From Bradyrhizobium sp. CCBAU 53351 (GTDB taxonomy: Bacteria; Pseudomonadota; Alphaproteobacteria; Rhizobiales; Xanthobacteraceae), in the NCBI RefSeq assembly GCF_015291745.1, contig NZ_CP030059.1:957501-1021500 (forward strand): 64,000 nt of DNA. The letters run 5' to 3'. Below are positions 51,309 to 60,288 of the stretch, piece by piece (within the stretch, counting starts at the first letter, position 1; every line of letters starts with the position of its first letter). Made by a program: the position numbers and the translations under genes. A model generated the notes under the pieces. It saw only the letters and a program-made list of their open reading frames with translations, searched no databases and was not told the DNA's origin.

Positions 51309-52751
51309 TCACCGCACCAAAACGTTCTTGAACTGCCACGGATCAGACGTGTCGATATCCTCCGGGAACAGGCCCGGGCGATCCGTCAGCGGCGTCCAGT
51401 CGGTGTAGAAACCCTTGACCGGGCCGAGATACGGCAGCTGGATTTCCAGCAGGCGATCGAAATCCATCTCGTCGGCTTCGACGATGCCCTCGGTCGGGTT
51501 TTCCAGCGCCCACACCATGCCGCCGAGCACGGCCGAGGTCACCTGCAGGCCGGTGGCGTTCTGATAGGGCGCGAGTGCGCGGGTCTCTTCGATGGAAAGC
51601 TGCGAGCCGTACCAATAGGCATTCTTGTCATGGCCGAACAGCAGCACGCCGAGCTCGTCGATGCCGTCGACGATCTCGTTCTCGTCGAGGATGTGGTGCT
51701 TCTCCTGCATCTTGGCGGCGCGGCCGAACATCTCGTGCAGAGACAGCACGGCATCGTCGGCCGGGTGATAGGCATAGTGGCAGGTCGGCCGGTAGACCGC
51801 CGTGCCGGATGCGTCACGCACCGTGAAGTAATCGGCGATCGAGATCGACTCGTTGTGGGTGACGAGGAAGCCATATTGCGCGCCGCGGGTCGGGCACCAG
51901 GTTCGCACGCGCGTGTTGGCGCCGGGTTGCATCAGATAGATGGCGGCGCCGCAGCCGGCTTCGTGGGTCCGTGCATTCTCGGGCATCCATTTTTCGTGGG
52001 TGCCCCAGCCGAGCTCGGACGGCTGCACGCCCTCCGAAAGGAAGCCTTCCACCGACCAGGTGTTGACGAAGACGTCAGGCTCTTTCGGCTTTTTGGAGCG
52101 CTGGGTGTCGCGTTCGGCGATGTGGATGCCCTTGATGCCGGCCTGCCGCATCAGATCCGCCCATTCGGCTTTGGTCTTCGGCTTGGGGGCGTTGAGCTTC
52201 AGGTCGGCGGCGACATTGAGCAGTGCCTGCTTGACGAAAAACGAGACCATGCCGGGATTGGCGCCACAGCAGGAGACGGCCGTGGTCGAGCCGGCGGGGC
52301 GCGCCCTCTTGGCGGCCAGCGTCGCTTCGCGAAGCGCGTAGTTGGAGCGCGCTTCCGGGCCCTTCGACGAATCGAAATAGAAGCCGAGCCAGGGCTCGTT
52401 GACGGTGTCGATGTAGAGCGCGCCGAGCTCGTTGCAGAGCTCCATGATGTCGGTGGAGCCGGTGTCGACCGAGAGATTGACGCAAAAACCCTGGCCGCCG
52501 CCTTCGGTAAGCAGCGGAGACAGCAACTCGCGATAATTGTCCCTGGTGACGGCCTTCTGGATGAAGCGGACATTGTGCTTCTCGCAATGCGCCTTGCGGC
52601 CCTCGTCCTTGGGGTCGATCACGGTGACGCGCGACTTGTCGTAATCGAGATGCCGCTCGATCAGCGGCAGCGTGCCTTTGCCGATGGAGCCGAAGCCGAC
52701 CATGACGATGGGACCGGTGATCTTCGCGTAGATCTGCGAGGGAAGGCTCAT
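51309..52751 (-). CDS. hss: homospermidine synthase
   Basis: NAD-dependent enzyme that joins two putrescines (or putrescine and spermidine) to make homospermidine, the main polyamine of many rhizobia. The 480-residue length matches bacterial HSS. It has VMVGFGSIGKGTLPLIERHL (16-35 in parts), WLGFYFDSSKG, VSCCGANPGMVSFFVKQAL, and a Rossmann-type saccharopine-dehydrogenase fold. The ATG at 52751 has GGAGAAA upstream. It is near odc (putrescine source) on the same strand, 1.3 kb away. Confidence 0.95.
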   Translation of the reverse strand: MSLPSQIYAKITGPIVMVGFGSIGKGTLPLIERHLDYDKSRVTVIDPKDEGRKAHCEKHNVRFIQKAVTRDNYRELLSPLLTEGGGQGFCVNLSVDTGSTDIMELCNELGALYIDTVNEPWLGFYFDSSKGPEARSNYALREATLAAKRARPAGSTTAVSCCGANPGMVSFFVKQALLNVAADLKLNAPKPKTKAEWADLMRQAGIKGIHIAERDTQRSKKPKEPDVFVNTWSVEGFLSEGVQPSELGWGTHEKWMPENARTHEAGCGAAIYLMQPGANTRVRTWCPTRGAQYGFLVTHNESISIADYFTVRDASGTAVYRPTCHYAYHPADDAVLSLHEMFGRAAKMQEKHHILDENEIVDGIDELGVLLFGHDKNAYWYGSQLSIEETRALAPYQNATGLQVTSAVLGGMVWALENPTEGIVEADEMDFDRLLEIQLPYLGPVKGFYTDWTPLTDRPGLFPEDIDTSDPWQFKNVLVR

Positions 52752-52800
52752 GGAACGGTTTCTCCGGAACGTGCTGGCTGGCAAAGGGTGGGTGGATTAG

Positions 52801-52855
52801 GCGCTGCGGCGCCTTTTCAAACGCTGCGGCGCTTTTTTTAGACGCTGCGGCGCTT
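52801..52855. repeat. three tandem CGCTGCGGCGC(T/C)T units at the end of the RidA gene
   Basis: CGCTGCGGCGC(C/T)T occurs at 52802, 52822 and 52843, with spacing of 20 and 21 bp, separated by TTTT-rich spacers. The third copy encodes the last residues of the RidA-family gene (KRRSV then stop). The other two are past its stop, so the gene end was locally triplicated. Confidence 0.7.
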
Positions 52856-53227
52856 GGCGGTGACTTCGATCTCGACCTTCATCTCGGGCTTGGCGAGAGC
52901 GCTGACGACCAGCAAGGTCGCAGCCGGCCTGATGTCCCCGAGAACTTCGCCGCAGACGGCGAAGTGGGCGTCGATGTAGCTGGCGTCGGTGACGTAATAG
53001 GTCGCACGGACGATATCGGCCATCTCGAATCCGCCCTCCTTCAGGGCGCCTTCGATGGTCTTGAAGCAGTTACGTGACTGGCTCGTGACGTCTGATGGCA
53101 TCGTCATCGTGCTGTAGTCATAGCCGGTGGTTCCCGCGACAAAGGCGAACTCGCCGTCGATCACGGCACGGCTGTAGCCGGCGGTCTTCTCGAACGGGGA
53201 GCCGGTGGAGATCAGGCGACGGGGCAT
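52838..53227 (-). CDS. RidA-family protein
   Basis: A 129-residue YjgF/YER057c/UK114 fold protein. The pocket residues of RidA, including the Arg in the segment GDIRPAATLLVV, and the C-terminal KVEIEVTAKR are visible; so are SRAVIDGEFAFVAGTTGYDYST and DIVRATYYVTD. RidA deaminates reactive enamines/imines. Homospermidine synthesis goes through imine intermediates, so the setting beside hss suggests a detoxifying or assisting role, by inference. The gene end is part of a triple repeat. Confidence 0.88.
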   Translation of the reverse strand: MPRRLISTGSPFEKTAGYSRAVIDGEFAFVAGTTGYDYSTMTMPSDVTSQSRNCFKTIEGALKEGGFEMADIVRATYYVTDASYIDAHFAVCGEVLGDIRPAATLLVVSALAKPEMKVEIEVTAKRRSV

Positions 53228-53371
53228 GGTTTGGACCTCGACTGAAGGGCGTTTCGCGGGGTTAAAGGGCGTTTCTGGCGCCCGCGCAACCCCTAAGGAA
53301 CGGGCGTGGCGCAGGCGCGCTTGGGCGTTGCCGCTCAGCGCGGTTCGAGGCGTCGGGATGAAAGCGATGCT

Positions 53372-53959
53372 TTAGGCCGCGCGCGCCTGGACGGCGCGAA
53401 CTACCCTCCGTTTGGCGAGGGCCGCGCCGGTCGGGACGATCATCCCTTCGGCGCCGTCGAGCGCGCCTTCCGCGAACTCGATCGCCAGCAGGCGGTCGCG
53501 CTCGAACGGGCCGGGCAGCGACAGCGCACCGGTGTTCTCGGCCGAGAAGCCGAAGCGGGCGTAATAGGGGGCATCGCCGAGCAGGATCACGGCGGCATGC
53601 CCGCGCGCCCGGGCGGCGGCCAGCGCTTGATGCATCAGCGCGGCGCCGATCCCGAGCTCGCGGCAGGCAGGGTCCACCGCCAGCGGTCCGAGGACCAGAG
53701 CGGGCCTGCCTCCGGCGCTGACATGCCACAGCCGCACGGTTCCCACGAGCTTGCCCTCGCGCATCGCCGACAGGGCAAGGCCTGCGGCAGGTGCACGTCC
53801 CTCGCGCAGGCGCTGGCAGGTGCGGCCGTGGCGGTTCTCGCCAAAGCAGGCATCGAGCAGCGCTTCACGCATCGCAACGTCGGCAGCACGCTCGCTGCGG
53901 ATCGCGAACGGAGCGGCTTTCGAGGTGAGGGCGGCTTGTGGCTTCCGAGGAGCAGTCAT
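53372..53959 (-). CDS. GNAT-family N-acetyltransferase (YhbS-like)
   Basis: A 195-residue acetyltransferase with LGPLAVDPACRELGIGAALMHQAL (RxxGxG/A motif at about 114-121), then GHAAVILLGDAPYYARFGFS, a typical YhbS-like block. An N-terminal extension of about 20 residues is basic and flexible. Given the place between odc and RidA it could acetylate polyamines, but the YhbS group is broad and the acceptor is not known. Confidence 0.82.
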   Translation of the reverse strand: MTAPRKPQAALTSKAAPFAIRSERAADVAMREALLDACFGENRHGRTCQRLREGRAPAAGLALSAMREGKLVGTVRLWHVSAGGRPALVLGPLAVDPACRELGIGAALMHQALAAARARGHAAVILLGDAPYYARFGFSAENTGALSLPGPFERDRLLAIEFAEGALDGAEGMIVPTGAALAKRRVVRAVQARAA

Positions 53960-54091
53960 GGCGCGTCAGTCCCCGCTTGAACGGACGTGCCCGAAGGCGC
54001 GCCTGTGCAAGACGTCGTCAGATCGAAATGTCAGGGAGGAGCCGGCAAGCCGGCTCCCGGGTTCGTCAGGCCTCTAGAAGAGAGAGGCGGA

Positions 54092-55234
54092 TCAGATGTG
54101 ATACGTCTTCAGCGGCGGGATGCCGTTGAACGCCACCGACGAGTAGGTCGACGTATAGGCCCCGGTGCCTTCGATCAGCACCTTGTCGCCGATCTCGAGC
54201 GTGACGGGAAGCGGATACGGGCTCTTCTCGTACAACACGTCGGCGCTGTCGCAGGTGGGGCCTGCGAGCACGCACGGCGTCATGTCCGCGCCGTCGTGAC
54301 GGGTGCGGATGGCGTAGCGGATCGACTCGTCCATGGTCTCGGCGAGACCGCCGAACTTGCCGATGTCCAAGTACACCCAGCGCACCTCGTCCTCGTCGCT
54401 CTTCTTCGAGATGAGCACGACCTCGGATTCGATGATGCCGGCGTTGCCCACCATGCCGCGACCCGGCTCGATGATGGTCTCCGGAATCTGGTTGCCGAAG
54501 TGCTTGCGCAGCGCGCGGAAGATCGAGCGGCCGTAGGTCACGACCGGCGGAACGTCCTTCAGGTACTTGGTCGGGAAGCCGCCGCCCATGTTGACCATGG
54601 ACAGGTTGATGCCGCGCTCGGCGCAGTCGCGGAACACCTGCGAGGCCATCGCCAGCGCACGGTCCCACGCCTTCACCTTGCGCTGCTGCGAGCCGACATG
54701 GAAGGAGATGCCGCACGGCTCCAGCCGGAGGCGCTTGGCGAGGTCGAGCACCTCGACCGCCATCTCCGGGTCGCAGCCGAACTTGCGCGACAGCGGCCAT
54801 TCGGCGCCGGCGCAATCATAGAGGATGCGGCAGAACACCTTCGCGCCGGGAGCGGCACGGGCGACCTTCTCGACCTCGGCGCCGCAATCGACCGCGAACA
54901 GCCGGATGCCGAGCGCGAAGGCGCGCGCGATGTCGCGCTCCTTCTTGATCGTGTTGCCGAAGGAGATGCGGTCGGGCGTCGCACCCGCAGCCAACGCCAT
55001 CTCGATCTCGGCGACCGTCGCGGTGTCGAAGCAGGAGCCCATGGACGCCAGCAGCGCCAGCACTTCCGGCGCCGGGTTCGCCTTGACGGCGTAGAACACG
55101 CGGCTGTCGGGCAGCGCCTTGGCGAAGGTCTGGTAATTGTCGCGCACGACCTCGAGGTCGACGACGAGGCACGGCTCGGTGTCGAGGCCATCCTTGCGGC
55201 GGTTGCGCAGGAATTCCTGGATACGGTCGGTCAT
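54092..55234 (-). CDS. ornithine decarboxylase (group IV, PLP)
   Basis: Makes putrescine from ornithine for hss. The 380-residue length fits alphaproteobacterial group IV decarboxylases. Lys51 in FYAVKANPAPEVLALL carries PLP, HVGSQQ and GGGFPTKYL bind phosphate, EPGRGMVGNAG follows, and Cys328 in CVLAGPTCDSADVLYE is the active-site Cys. Some members also use lysine, so a dual activity is possible. The transcript has a leader of at least 500 nt with stable hairpins, as is known for the speF RNA element in this group. Confidence 0.94.
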   Translation of the reverse strand: MTDRIQEFLRNRRKDGLDTEPCLVVDLEVVRDNYQTFAKALPDSRVFYAVKANPAPEVLALLASMGSCFDTATVAEIEMALAAGATPDRISFGNTIKKERDIARAFALGIRLFAVDCGAEVEKVARAAPGAKVFCRILYDCAGAEWPLSRKFGCDPEMAVEVLDLAKRLRLEPCGISFHVGSQQRKVKAWDRALAMASQVFRDCAERGINLSMVNMGGGFPTKYLKDVPPVVTYGRSIFRALRKHFGNQIPETIIEPGRGMVGNAGIIESEVVLISKKSDEDEVRWVYLDIGKFGGLAETMDESIRYAIRTRHDGADMTPCVLAGPTCDSADVLYEKSPYPLPVTLEIGDKVLIEGTGAYTSTYSSVAFNGIPPLKTYHI

Positions 55235-55800
55235 AGCACTCTCCCAAACGGCCCAGCGACGGGGATCCGTTCAAAAAATGTCGTCGGATAAGCGCCCCGG
55301 CCAGATCGCGCGATGGAGGCGCGACGAGCCAAAGACTCAAATCAGACTGTGCTGCCGTGGATTGGTCGGGAGTGTTCCCGCCCGCACACCTGGCAATGAA
55401 GGACAAGCCTTTTCAGTAGCCCGCGCCGGCGTTGGACTGCCGGTAGAGACCAAAAAAGCCCGATCCGTCGTTGCTTTAAGTCGCGTCCCCCGTTGAGAGC
55501 GGGGTGCGCCGGTTCGCCTCCGGCTGCCAGTCACGGTTGCAAAAAGTGAAGTCACCTTCGACAAGGCATCTCTTGAGAGAGATGCTGGACGCTCCGGGTT
55601 TGCTTTGGTCTTCCGGCTAAGAGCCTTCCGACGTCCACACTTCCGAAGAGCCCCTCGGCTTCCTCACCCCTTGGCGGCTGTCCGGCCTCTTGTCCGGATA
55701 CCTACCGACTGACACACGACCACAGGCACGTGCGAAATTGGGCAAGTCCGCACATAAGTGTTTTGACTCGGCTTCGCAAGAATTTTTTTAGGCTGCGAAC
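55235..55800 (-). promoter_or_regulatory. long structured 5' leader of the ornithine decarboxylase gene (candidate speF RNA)
   Basis: No long gene lies in the 672 bp upstream of odc. Read on the minus strand it carries consecutive hairpins: 8-bp GCATCTCT/AGAGATGC (55566-55585), GCCGG/CCGGC (55508-55524) and CCCCG/CGGGG (55488-55504), then GGGCTTTTTTGG at about 55450. A 75-codon TTG-initiated frame begins at 55564 (MSKVTSLFATVTGSRRRTGA…) and is rich in Arg early on, so a leader peptide is possible. A promoter may lie near 55750-55780 (TTGCGA, 17 bp, TATGTG). The speF motif is known upstream of odc/speF genes in alphaproteobacteria; I cannot verify the match. Confidence 0.6.
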
Positions 55801-55878
55801 AGAATTGCCTAACATCTGCTTGCGCGGTGTTGCGCGAGCGACGCGGAAGATGAACGGGCGTTAAGTTTTCCGTGGCAG

Positions 55879-55898
55879 CGCGCGCGTCTGTCGCGCGC
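55879..55898. terminator. GC-rich hairpin after the small membrane-protein gene
   Basis: GCGCGCG and CGCGCGC (55879-55898) surround TCTGT, just past the stop at 55907 of the minus-strand gene. It has no T-run, so it is a weak terminator call. Confidence 0.4.
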
Positions 55899-55906
55899 GA
55901 GGCGCG

Positions 55907-56161
55907 TCAGCCGCGCTTGGTGAAGGGCTCGACGCGCTGAGCCGCGCGGATGAAGGCGGTCATCACGAGCACGCCGAGCGCGAACAGCACGGCCTGCAGG
56001 ATGTGCGTGCCCTGATCGCCGAGCCCGAACAGGATCGCGAGCGCCCAGCCGCCGGCGAACGCCGCGCCGAACACTTCGGCACCGATCAGGATGGCGGCGC
56101 TGATGACGGTGATGACGCTGGGCCAGACGATCTGACGGGAAGACGAGGAAGGCGCGTTCAT
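55907..56161 (-). CDS. small membrane protein of unknown function
   Basis: An 84-residue protein with two membrane segments (about 13-40 and 50-74: VITVISAAILIGAEVFGAAFAGGWALAILF and ILQAVLFALGVLVMTAFI, in parts) and a basic C-terminus (RVEPFTKRG). No family is recognised. It lies between odc and dcp and opposite in strand to dcp. Confidence 0.75.
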   Translation of the reverse strand: MNAPSSSSRQIVWPSVITVISAAILIGAEVFGAAFAGGWALAILFGLGDQGTHILQAVLFALGVLVMTAFIRAAQRVEPFTKRG

Positions 56162-56300
56162 GAGCTCAAGGGGTCCCTAGGCTTCGAGGGCCGCAATCTC
56201 CCCGAAAAGGCGGCCGGGAGCAAGGCCAAATGGCCCAAAAAAGCCCCATCGCATGCTATAGCTGGCCGCCACAATCGAGCCATGAAAACCGGGACTTGCG

Positions 56301-58382
56301 ATGTCAGAACCCCGCCAAAATACGGACTCCGAGATCAATCCGCTGCTGAAGGCCTGGGTGACGCCGTTTGCGACCCCGCCCTTCGACGAGATCAAGCCGG
56401 AGCACTTCCTGCCGGCCTTCGAGCAGGCCTTTGCCGACCACTCCGCCGAGATCGCGGCGATCACCAATGATCCGGCCGCGCCCGACTTCGCCAACACCAT
56501 CACGGCGCTGGAGCGCTCCGGCAAGCTGCTGAGCAAGGTCGCGGCCGTGTTCTACGACCTCGTCTCGGCGCATTCCAATCCGGCCATCCTGGAGATCGAC
56601 AAGGAAGTCTCCTTGCGGATGGCGCGGCACTGGAATCCGATCGTGATGAATGCCGTGCTGTTTGGTCGCATCGCCCAGCTGCACGAGAACCGCGCCAATC
56701 TCGGTCTGTCACCCGAGCAGCTCCGCCTCTTGGAACGCACCTATACCCGCTTCCACCGCGCCGGTGCCGGCCTCACCGAGGAGGCCAAGACGCGGATGGC
56801 CGAGATCAACGAGAGGCTCGCCCAACTCGGCACCAGCTTCAGCCATCATCTGCTCGGCGACGAGCAGGATTGGGTCATGGAGCTCGGGGAGGCCGACCGC
56901 CAGGGCCTGCCGGAGAGCTTCGTCGCCGCCGCCAAGGCTGCGGCCGAAGAGCGCGGCATGGCAGGCAAGGCCATCGTCACGCTGTCGCGGTCCTCGGTCG
57001 AGACCTTCCTGAAGAGCTCGGCCCGCCGCGACCTGCGCGAGAAGGTCTACAAGGCCTTCATCGCCCGCGGCGACAACGGCAATGCCAACGACAACAACGG
57101 AGCCATCGTCGAGATCCTGAAGCTGCGCGAGGAGAGCGCGAACCTCTTGGGCTATCCGACCTACGCCGCCTACCGGCTCGAGGATTCCATGGCCAAGACG
57201 CCGGACGCGGTGCGGGGCCTGCTGGAGCGGGTCTGGAAGCCGGCGCGCGCCCGGGCGCTCGCCGACCGTGACGAGATGCAGGCGCTGATCACGACGGAGG
57301 GCGGCAATTTCAAGCTCGCTCCCTGGGATTGGCGCTTCTACGCCGAGAAGCTGCGCCTGCAGCGCGCCAATTTCGACGATTCCGCGATCAAGCCCTATCT
57401 GTCGCTCGACCACATGATCGAAGCCGCCTTCGACTGCGCCACGCGGCTGTTCGGCGTCACCTTCGAGGAGCGCAAGGACGTTCCGGTCTGGCATCCCGAC
57501 GTCCGGGTCTGGGAGATGAAGGGAAGGGACGGCCAGCACAAGGCGCTGTTCTACGGCGACTATTTCGCCCGGCCGTCGAAGCGCTCCGGCGCCTGGATGA
57601 CCTCGCTGCGCGACCAGCAGAAGCTCGACGGCGAGGTCGCTCCGCTAGTCCTCAACATCTGCAACTTCGCCAAGGGCGCCGATGGCGAGCCCTGCCTGCT
57701 GTCGCCCGACGATGCCCGCACCCTGTTCCACGAGTTCGGCCACGGCCTGCACGGTATGCTCTCCAACGTGACCTACCCGTCGCTGTCTGGCACCTCCGTC
57801 TTCACCGACTTCGTCGAGCTGCCATCGCAGCTCTACGAGCACTGGCAGGAGCGGCCCGAGGTGCTGCAGAAGTTCGCCCGTCACTACCAGACCGGCGAGC
57901 CGCTGCCCGACGACCTGCTGCAGCGTTTCCTTGCCGCGCGAAAGTTCAACCAGGGCTTTGCCACGGTCGAGTTCGTCTCCTCGGCCCTGATCGACCTCGA
58001 GTTCCACACCCAGCCGGCCGCTGCCGCGCAGGACGTCCGCGCCTTCGAGAAGAAGGAGTTGGAGAAGATCGGCATGCCCGAGGAGATCGCGCTGCGTCAC
58101 CGTCCCACGCAGTTCGGTCACATCTTCACCGGCGACCATTATGCCGCGGGCTATTACAGCTACATGTGGTCGGAGGTGATGGACGCCGACGCCTTCGGCG
58201 CGTTCGAGGAGGCCGGGGACATCTTCGATGCCGCCGTCGCCAAGCGCCTGCACGACGACATCTATTCGAGCGGTGGATCGCTCGATCCGGAAGCGGCCTA
58301 TGAGGCCTTCCGCGGCCGCCCGCCGGAGCCGGACGCGCTGCTGCGCCGCCGCGGCCTGCTCGACGACGCCAAGGCGGCCTGA
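56301..58382 (+). CDS. dcp: M3-family metallopeptidase, peptidyl-dipeptidase Dcp-like
   Basis: A cytoplasmic zinc peptidase of 693 residues that removes C-terminal dipeptides from short peptides. The zinc motif is HEFGH (His477-His481) with a Glu further on (about FVELPSQLYEHW). The N-terminal helical part begins NPLLKAWVTPFATPPFDEIKPEHFLPAFE (in parts), typical of Dcp/oligopeptidase A. Its stop shares one base with the next gene (TGATG). Confidence 0.93.
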   Translation: MSEPRQNTDSEINPLLKAWVTPFATPPFDEIKPEHFLPAFEQAFADHSAEIAAITNDPAAPDFANTITALERSGKLLSKVAAVFYDLVSAHSNPAILEIDKEVSLRMARHWNPIVMNAVLFGRIAQLHENRANLGLSPEQLRLLERTYTRFHRAGAGLTEEAKTRMAEINERLAQLGTSFSHHLLGDEQDWVMELGEADRQGLPESFVAAAKAAAEERGMAGKAIVTLSRSSVETFLKSSARRDLREKVYKAFIARGDNGNANDNNGAIVEILKLREESANLLGYPTYAAYRLEDSMAKTPDAVRGLLERVWKPARARALADRDEMQALITTEGGNFKLAPWDWRFYAEKLRLQRANFDDSAIKPYLSLDHMIEAAFDCATRLFGVTFEERKDVPVWHPDVRVWEMKGRDGQHKALFYGDYFARPSKRSGAWMTSLRDQQKLDGEVAPLVLNICNFAKGADGEPCLLSPDDARTLFHEFGHGLHGMLSNVTYPSLSGTSVFTDFVELPSQLYEHWQERPEVLQKFARHYQTGEPLPDDLLQRFLAARKFNQGFATVEFVSSALIDLEFHTQPAAAAQDVRAFEKKELEKIGMPEEIALRHRPTQFGHIFTGDHYAAGYYSYMWSEVMDADAFGAFEEAGDIFDAAVAKRLHDDIYSSGGSLDPEAAYEAFRGRPPEPDALLRRRGLLDDAKAA

Positions 58383-59020
58383 TGGGCATGCGGGCACTGA
58401 TCGGATGGCTGCTCGCCGCCGGCCTGTCACTCGTGGCGGGCACGGCGAGCGCGCATCCGCATGTCTGGATCACAGCGACCAGCGAGCTGCTCTATGCTGC
58501 TGACGGCAGCATCACCGGCGTCCGCCATGCCTGGACATTCGACGACATGTTTTCGAGTTATGCGGTGCAGGGGCTCGAGAGCAAGACCAAGGGCGCCTAT
58601 ACGCGCGAGGAGCTCGGCCCGCTGGCACAGACCAATGTCGAGTCGCTGAAGGAATATGCCTACTTCACCTTTGCGCGAGCCGACGGCAAGAAGGAACGAT
58701 TCCAGGAGCCGGTCGACTATTTCCTCGACTACAAGGACAGCGTGCTGACCCTGCACTTCACGCTGCCGCTGAAGAACCCGGTCAAGCCGAAGCAATTGGT
58801 GCTCGAAGTGTTCGACCGTTCCTTCTTCATCGATTTCCAGATGGCCAAGGACAATCCGGTCAAGCTGGTCGGCGCGCCCGCGGGCTGCCAGATGAAGCTT
58901 GATCGTCCCAGCGACGGCACCGCGACCGCGCAGAAGCTCAACGAGCAGACCTTCATGAGCGGCGAGAACACCAATTTCGGCATGATGTTCGCCAACAAGA
59001 TCACGGTGGATTGCCCTTGA
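58382..59020 (+). CDS. DUF1007 family periplasmic protein
   Basis: A 212-residue exported protein with a signal peptide (LIGWLLAAGLSLVAGTASA) then the DUF1007 hallmark HPHVWITATSELLYA and the later RHAWTFDDMFSSYA, DFQMAKD and a C-terminal Cys. Members are encoded next to NicO-type transporters and may bind the exported or imported metal. The ATG is coupled to dcp by TGATG and its stop overlaps the NicO start. Confidence 0.88.
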   Translation: MGMRALIGWLLAAGLSLVAGTASAHPHVWITATSELLYAADGSITGVRHAWTFDDMFSSYAVQGLESKTKGAYTREELGPLAQTNVESLKEYAYFTFARADGKKERFQEPVDYFLDYKDSVLTLHFTLPLKNPVKPKQLVLEVFDRSFFIDFQMAKDNPVKLVGAPAGCQMKLDRPSDGTATAQKLNEQTFMSGENTNFGMMFANKITVDCP

Positions 59021-60126
59021 AGCCGCAACTCCCTCCGCTCGCGCGCGGGCTGCTCGCCTGCGCCGCCGTCCTGCTGACGGTCGGCCTGGCCGACGCCGCG
59101 CTGCACGATCTCCTCGCGCAAAACCCGTTTGGTGCGCCCCGCCCGGCGCAGGCCGCCGCGCCCGAATCCAGCGGCATCATCGGCTGGCTCGTGGCAAAGC
59201 AGTCGGAATTCTATCGGCAGATGTCGTCCACGATCCGCGCCGCGAAGTCCGACGGCTCTGCGGTGTGGACGCTGCTGTTCATCTCGTTTGCCTACGGCAT
59301 CTTCCATGCCGCCGGCCCCGGCCATGGCAAGGCGGTGATCGCCTCCTATCTCGTCGCCAACCGCGAGACCGCCCGGCGCGGCATCGCGCTGTCGTTTGCC
59401 TCGGCGCTGATGCAGTCGCTGGTCGCGATCCTCATCGTTGGCATCTCGGCCTGGGTCCTGAATGCGACCGCCAAGACCATGTGCAAGGCGGAAGGGGTGA
59501 TCGAGATCGCGAGCTACGCCCTGATCGCGCTGTTCGGGCTGCGCCTCGTCTGGGTCAAGGGCCGCACCTTCATCCGGGCGCTGCAGACGGCCCAGCCGGT
59601 GCCGGCGATCGCCGGCGTGCCGCACCACCATGATCATCATCATGATGCCCACGATCATCATGGTCATGATCACCATCACCACGATCACGGTCATGCGCAC
59701 GCCCATGCCCATCACGGCCATGACCACGTCCATGACGAGCATTGCGGCCATTCCCACGGTCCGACGCCGAGCGAGCTCGCCGGCCCCGGCGGGTGGCGGC
59801 GTGGCTTTGCCGCGATCCTCACCGTCGGCATCCGTCCCTGCTCCGGCGCCATCCTGGTGCTGGTGTTCGCGCTCGCCCAGGGCCTGTTCTGGGCCGGCAT
59901 TGCCGCGACCCTCCTGATGGGGCTCGGCACCGCGATCACGGTCGCGGCCATCGCCGTTATCGCCGTTTCCGCCAAGGACATCGCCGCCCGCCTCAGCGCC
60001 GGGCGCGACGGCGGCGGCGCGCTGTTCATGCGCGGCATCGAATTCGCGGCCGCAGGCGTCGTGCTGCTGTTCGGCGCGGGCCTCTTGCTCGGCTACATCG
60101 CGGCTGAACGGACGACGTGTTTCTGA
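59017..60126 (+). CDS. nickel/cobalt transporter, NicO (RcnA-like) family
   Basis: An inner-membrane metal transporter of about 369 residues. After a membrane anchor, the conserved FISFAYGIFHAAGPGHGKAVIASYLVAN and the later LTVGIRPCSGAILVLVFALAQGLFWAG (in parts) mark NicO. Between them, about 203-250, is a His/Asp tract (HHHDHHHDAHDHHGHDHHHH in part) in a cytoplasmic loop, as in RcnA. The start TTG at 59017 overlaps the DUF1007 stop (TTGA); a TTG at 59011 is an alternative. Nickel, cobalt or another divalent metal is possible. Confidence 0.88.
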   Translation: MKPQLPPLARGLLACAAVLLTVGLADAALHDLLAQNPFGAPRPAQAAAPESSGIIGWLVAKQSEFYRQMSSTIRAAKSDGSAVWTLLFISFAYGIFHAAGPGHGKAVIASYLVANRETARRGIALSFASALMQSLVAILIVGISAWVLNATAKTMCKAEGVIEIASYALIALFGLRLVWVKGRTFIRALQTAQPVPAIAGVPHHHDHHHDAHDHHGHDHHHHDHGHAHAHAHHGHDHVHDEHCGHSHGPTPSELAGPGGWRRGFAAILTVGIRPCSGAILVLVFALAQGLFWAGIAATLLMGLGTAITVAAIAVIAVSAKDIAARLSAGRDGGGALFMRGIEFAAAGVVLLFGAGLLLGYIAAERTTCF

Positions 60127-60130
60127 GCTC

Positions 60131-60284
60131 TTCTCCTCTCCCCTTGTGGGAGAGGGTGGCTCGCCGCATAGCGGCGAGACCGGTGAGGGGTCTCCCTCCA
60201 CGGATGAGCGTCTCGCAGGCGAGCTTGCCGATAGAACCCCTCATCCGGCGCTTCGCGCCACCTTCTCCCGTTCTCCCGCAAGGG
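60131..60284. repeat. dispersed repeat, family C copy 2
   Basis: TCCTCTCCCCTTGTGGGAGAG then GGTGGCTCGCCGC; the other end has CCCCTCATCCGGCGCTTCGCGCC followed by TTCTCCCGTTCTCCCGCAAGGG. Matches the copy at 16831-16970 with an inverted far arm. It lies between convergent NicO and MAPEG genes. Confidence 0.7.
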
Positions 60285-60288
60285 AACG

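Noticed and set aside
55907..56161. The 84-residue membrane protein as part of the odc transcript
   Set aside because: It is on the same strand but about 670 bp away with a hairpin after its stop and a possible promoter for odc in between.
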